6,507 nucleotides of DNA, taken from assembly GCA_019115345.1 (NCBI GenBank), contig DXDV01000151.1, positions 1 to 6,507 of the forward strand, given 5' to 3'. The translations under genes were made by a program, and so were the position numbers. Shown here in pieces: positions 4,881-6,507 of this stretch (positions are counted from its first letter, which is position 1; every line of letters starts with the position of its first letter). This DNA comes from Candidatus Intestinimonas stercorigallinarum. Lineage in GTDB: Bacteria; Bacillota; Clostridia; Oscillospirales; Oscillospiraceae. Below the pieces are notes generated by a model. That model was not told the origin of the DNA, did not search any database, and worked only from the letters and a program-made list of their open reading frames with translations.

Positions 4881-5480
4881 ATGGAATTCATTCTGGCCTC
4901 CGGGTCTCCCCGGCGGCGTCAGCTTTTGGAACAGATCGGCCTGCGGGACTTCACCGTCCGGCCCACCGACGCCGACGAGAGCCTGCCGGCGGGCATCCAC
5001 CCCGGCGAGGCGGTGGAGCGCCTCTCCGCACGAAAGGGCATGGCGGCCCGGCTCCAGGCGGGGCCGGAGGCCCTCATCCTGGCCGCCGACACGGTGGTGG
5101 CCCTGGACGGGGCCATCCTGGGCAAGCCCGGCGGCAGGGAGGAGGCCGTGAGCATGCTCACCGCCCTCTCCGGCCGCACCCACCAGGTCTACACCGGCGT
5201 CACCCTGATCCGGGGGGAGGAGATCCTCACCGAGCATGAGGTCACCGCCGTCACCTTCCGCCCCCTCGCCGCCGCCGAGATCGACGCCTACGTCCAAAGC
5301 GGCGAGCCCATGGACAAGGCCGGGGCCTACGGCATCCAGGGCCTGGGCGCGCTGCTGGCCGAGCGGCTGGAGGGGGATTACTTCAACGTCATGGGCATGC
5401 CCCTGTGCCGGCTGGGCCGGATGCTCGCTCGCTTCGGCCTGGACCTCCTGGCCGGCAGCCCTTTGGAGGAGACGACTTGA
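4881..5480 (+). CDS. maf: Maf family nucleoside triphosphate pyrophosphatase
   Basis: Predicted 199-residue cytoplasmic house-cleaning enzyme that hydrolyses nucleoside triphosphates to monophosphates; the family includes dTTP/UTP and m7GTP types, and overproduction in Bacillus subtilis blocks septation, hence 'septum formation protein'. Visible motifs are LASGSPRRRQLL (5-16), the nucleotide-binding start of the family; K52; AADTVV (68-73) with D70 as the catalytic aspartate; GKP (81-83); YTGV (104-107); and DKAGAYGIQG (145-154). The DKAGAYGIQG form suggests the dTTP/UTP (YhdE-like) subfamily, an inference. Length is standard. The ATG at 4881 has AAAGGAG at 4866-4872, eight bases upstream. 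The frame extends upstream only through repeat DNA. Its stop overlaps the mreC start, so the two are translationally coupled; the maf-mre link is a known Firmicute arrangement. Confidence 0.95.
   Translation: MEFILASGSPRRRQLLEQIGLRDFTVRPTDADESLPAGIHPGEAVERLSARKGMAARLQAGPEALILAADTVVALDGAILGKPGGREEAVSMLTALSGRTHQVYTGVTLIRGEEILTEHEVTAVTFRPLAAAEIDAYVQSGEPMDKAGAYGIQGLGALLAERLEGDYFNVMGMPLCRLGRMLARFGLDLLAGSPLEETT
5465..5469 (+). promoter_or_regulatory. Ribosome binding site for mreC, inside maf
   Basis: GGAGG within the last codons of maf lies seven bases before the TTG at 5477. It decides the mreC start: an upstream in-frame ATG at 5405 has no such site and would give a 24-residue non-MreC extension overlapping maf. 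Confidence 0.75.
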
Positions 5481-6322
5481 AAGATTTTTTCCGCAGCAAC
5501 GGCCCCATCATCCTCATCATTGCCATCCTTCTGGCCGCCCTGACGGCGGTGGGGGCCTATGCCTTCCAGGGGGTGCCCAACCCCCTGGGGGATGTGCTGG
5601 GGGTGGTGACCACCCCCGTCCGCAACGGCATCTCCGCCCTGGCCGGCTGGGTGGAGGGGGTCTATAACTACTCCTTCCACTACGACGAGCTCCAGGCGGA
5701 GAACGAGCGGCTCAAGGCCGAGATCGCCGAACTGGAGGCCGCCGCCCGGGAGGGGGAGGCCGACAGCAAGGAGAACGAGCGGCTCCGGGAGCTGCTGGGC
5801 CTGCGGCCCAAAGAGCGGGAGCTGGACGAGCTGGAGTCGGCCACCGTCACCGCCCGGAGCAGCACCAACTGGTCCTCCACCCTCACCCTGAGCAAGGGGG
5901 CCGACCATGGGGTGGAGGCCGGGGACTGCGTGGTGGACTCAGCCTGGAACCTGGTGGGGATCATCGACCAGGTGGGGACCAACTGGTCCACCATGCTCAC
6001 GGTGGTGGACGCCAACCTGGAGATGGGGGCCTTCCTCTCCCGCACCGAGTCCATCGCCATCCTGGAGGGCGACTTCTCCCTCATGGCCGAGGGGAAGCTC
6101 AAGCTCACCTATCTGCCTGAGAACACCGAGCTCATCACCGGGGACCTGGTGCTCACCTCCAGCATGGGGGGCAACTATCCCTCCGACCTGGTGGTGGGCT
6201 CCATCGAGTCCATCCACACCGACGCCTCCGGTATCTCCCGGTACGCCGTCATTCAGCCCTCCGCCGACCTGAGCAGCCTGGTCCAGGTCTTTATCATCAA
6301 GGAATTCAACATCGTGGAGTGA
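5477..6322 (+). CDS. mreC: Rod shape-determining protein MreC
   Basis: Predicted 281-residue membrane-anchored protein of the elongasome, which links the cytoskeleton and cell-wall synthases during lateral wall growth. After a short cytoplasmic tip (KDFFRSNG) there is one membrane helix at about 10-30 (PIILIIAILLAALTAVGAYA), placing the remainder outside the membrane. Residues about 68-108 form a coiled coil (YDELQAENERLKAEIAELE, then ENERLRELLGL). The two beta-barrel domains follow: KGADHGVEAGDCVV (140-153), NLVGIIDQVGTNWSTMLTVV (158-177), then TGDLVLTSSMGGNYPSDLVV (221-240) and the closing SRYAVIQPSADLSSLVQVFI (254-273). Length is normal for the family. It starts at TTG, and the start shares bases with the maf stop (TTGA at 5477-5480), so translation is coupled. 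mreD follows after 91 bases. Confidence 0.94.
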   Translation: MKDFFRSNGPIILIIAILLAALTAVGAYAFQGVPNPLGDVLGVVTTPVRNGISALAGWVEGVYNYSFHYDELQAENERLKAEIAELEAAAREGEADSKENERLRELLGLRPKERELDELESATVTARSSTNWSSTLTLSKGADHGVEAGDCVVDSAWNLVGIIDQVGTNWSTMLTVVDANLEMGAFLSRTESIAILEGDFSLMAEGKLKLTYLPENTELITGDLVLTSSMGGNYPSDLVVGSIESIHTDASGISRYAVIQPSADLSSLVQVFIIKEFNIVE

Positions 6323-6361
6323 CCCGCCCGGCCGGGAGCGCAGGCGCGTCGGCATGATCAA

Positions 6362-6398
6362 AGGCGGTGAAAAAAGCCGGAAGGCTTTTTGACCGCCT
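6362..6398 (+). promoter_or_regulatory. Hairpin between mreC and mreD, possible attenuator
   Basis: AGGCGGT (6362-6368) pairs with ACCGCCT (6392-6398), and AAAAAGCC (6371-6378) pairs with GGCTTTTT (6383-6390) around a GGAA loop, with a small internal loop between the stems. The inner part, GCC-GGAA-GGC followed by TTTTT, resembles a short intrinsic terminator; the full hairpin ends two bases before the mreD AAGGAG. It could lower mreD expression by partial termination or by crowding the ribosome site. It also overlaps a 12-codon open frame (6354-6392). Confidence 0.5.
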
Positions 6399-6399
6399 G

Positions 6400-6405
6400 A
6401 AGGAG
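6400..6405 (+). promoter_or_regulatory. Ribosome binding site setting the mreD TTG start
   Basis: AAGGAG lies eight bases before TTG at 6414. The GTG at 6405 in the same frame overlaps the site itself, so the TTG is the preferred start. Confidence 0.7.
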
Positions 6406-6413
6406 TGTACCCA

Positions 6414-6507
6414 TTGACCCGACAGGATTTTCTCTTAAAGTGGCTCTTTTACGCCCTGGCCCTGCTGCCGGTGTGGTGGCTGGACCAATATGTCCTCAAC
6501 CGCTTCC
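6414..6507 (+). CDS. mreD: Rod shape-determining protein MreD, N-terminal fragment
   Basis: Only the first 31 codons are in the window; the gene continues past the right edge. The visible peptide is TRQDFLLKWLFYALALLPVW (residues 2-21) followed by WLDQYVLNRF, a short polar tip and then the beginning of a first membrane helix (about residues 8-22). This fits the start of MreD, a small polytopic membrane protein of the elongasome that partners MreC. Assignment rests mostly on position directly after mreC plus the hydrophobic start. The TTG start follows AAGGAG at 6400-6405. The 91-base gap after mreC is long for this operon and holds a stable hairpin. Confidence 0.75.
   Translation, partial: MTRQDFLLKWLFYALALLPVWWLDQYVLNRF

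Overview
The window looks like a stretch of core chromosome from a high-GC member of the Clostridia, most likely Oscillospiraceae (Flavonifractor, Pseudoflavonifractor or Lawsonibacter type). This is an inference from strongly GC-biased codon use combined with Firmicute-style AGGAGG ribosome binding sites, GTG and TTG starts, and the gene set zapA, U32 peptidase-family protein, dut, maf, mreC, mreD. No named species can be fixed from the sequence alone.

Layout: a minus-strand gene (110-736) encodes a 208-residue SSB-family protein with two tandem OB-folds. It diverges from zapA (952-1266), and the two share a 215-base promoter region. A 642-base gene-free stretch (1267-1908) is packed with palindromic repeats. 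Then come a 698-residue U32 protein (1909-4005) and dut (4029-4478), separated by 23 bases. A second gene-free stretch (4479-4880) carries members of the same repeat families, two of them inverted relative to the first stretch. It is followed by maf (4881-5480), mreC (5477-6322, start overlapping the maf stop) and the first 31 codons of mreD (6414 to the right edge).

The plus-strand genes fall into three jobs. ZapA, MreC and MreD belong to cell division and cell-wall elongation. Dut and Maf remove non-canonical or excess nucleotides. The U32 protein is probably an RNA-hydroxylation enzyme of the RlhA/TrhP type rather than a true protease. The transcription units suggested by spacing are zapA alone (or with readthrough), U32-dut, and maf-mreC-mreD.

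I found no phage, transposase, CRISPR array, toxin-antitoxin pair, tRNA or rRNA, and no convincing new multi-gene system. The most unusual content is the intergenic repeat landscape. A 107/108-base element with GTCATTCTGA ends occurs as an inverted pair, about 90% identical, on either side of U32-dut. Around it are shorter palindromic families and a small tandem array of TCATTCTG half-sites. Secondary points of interest are the tandem-OB SSB-like protein lacking an acidic tail, possible overlapping divergent promoters at zapA, and a hairpin between mreC and mreD.
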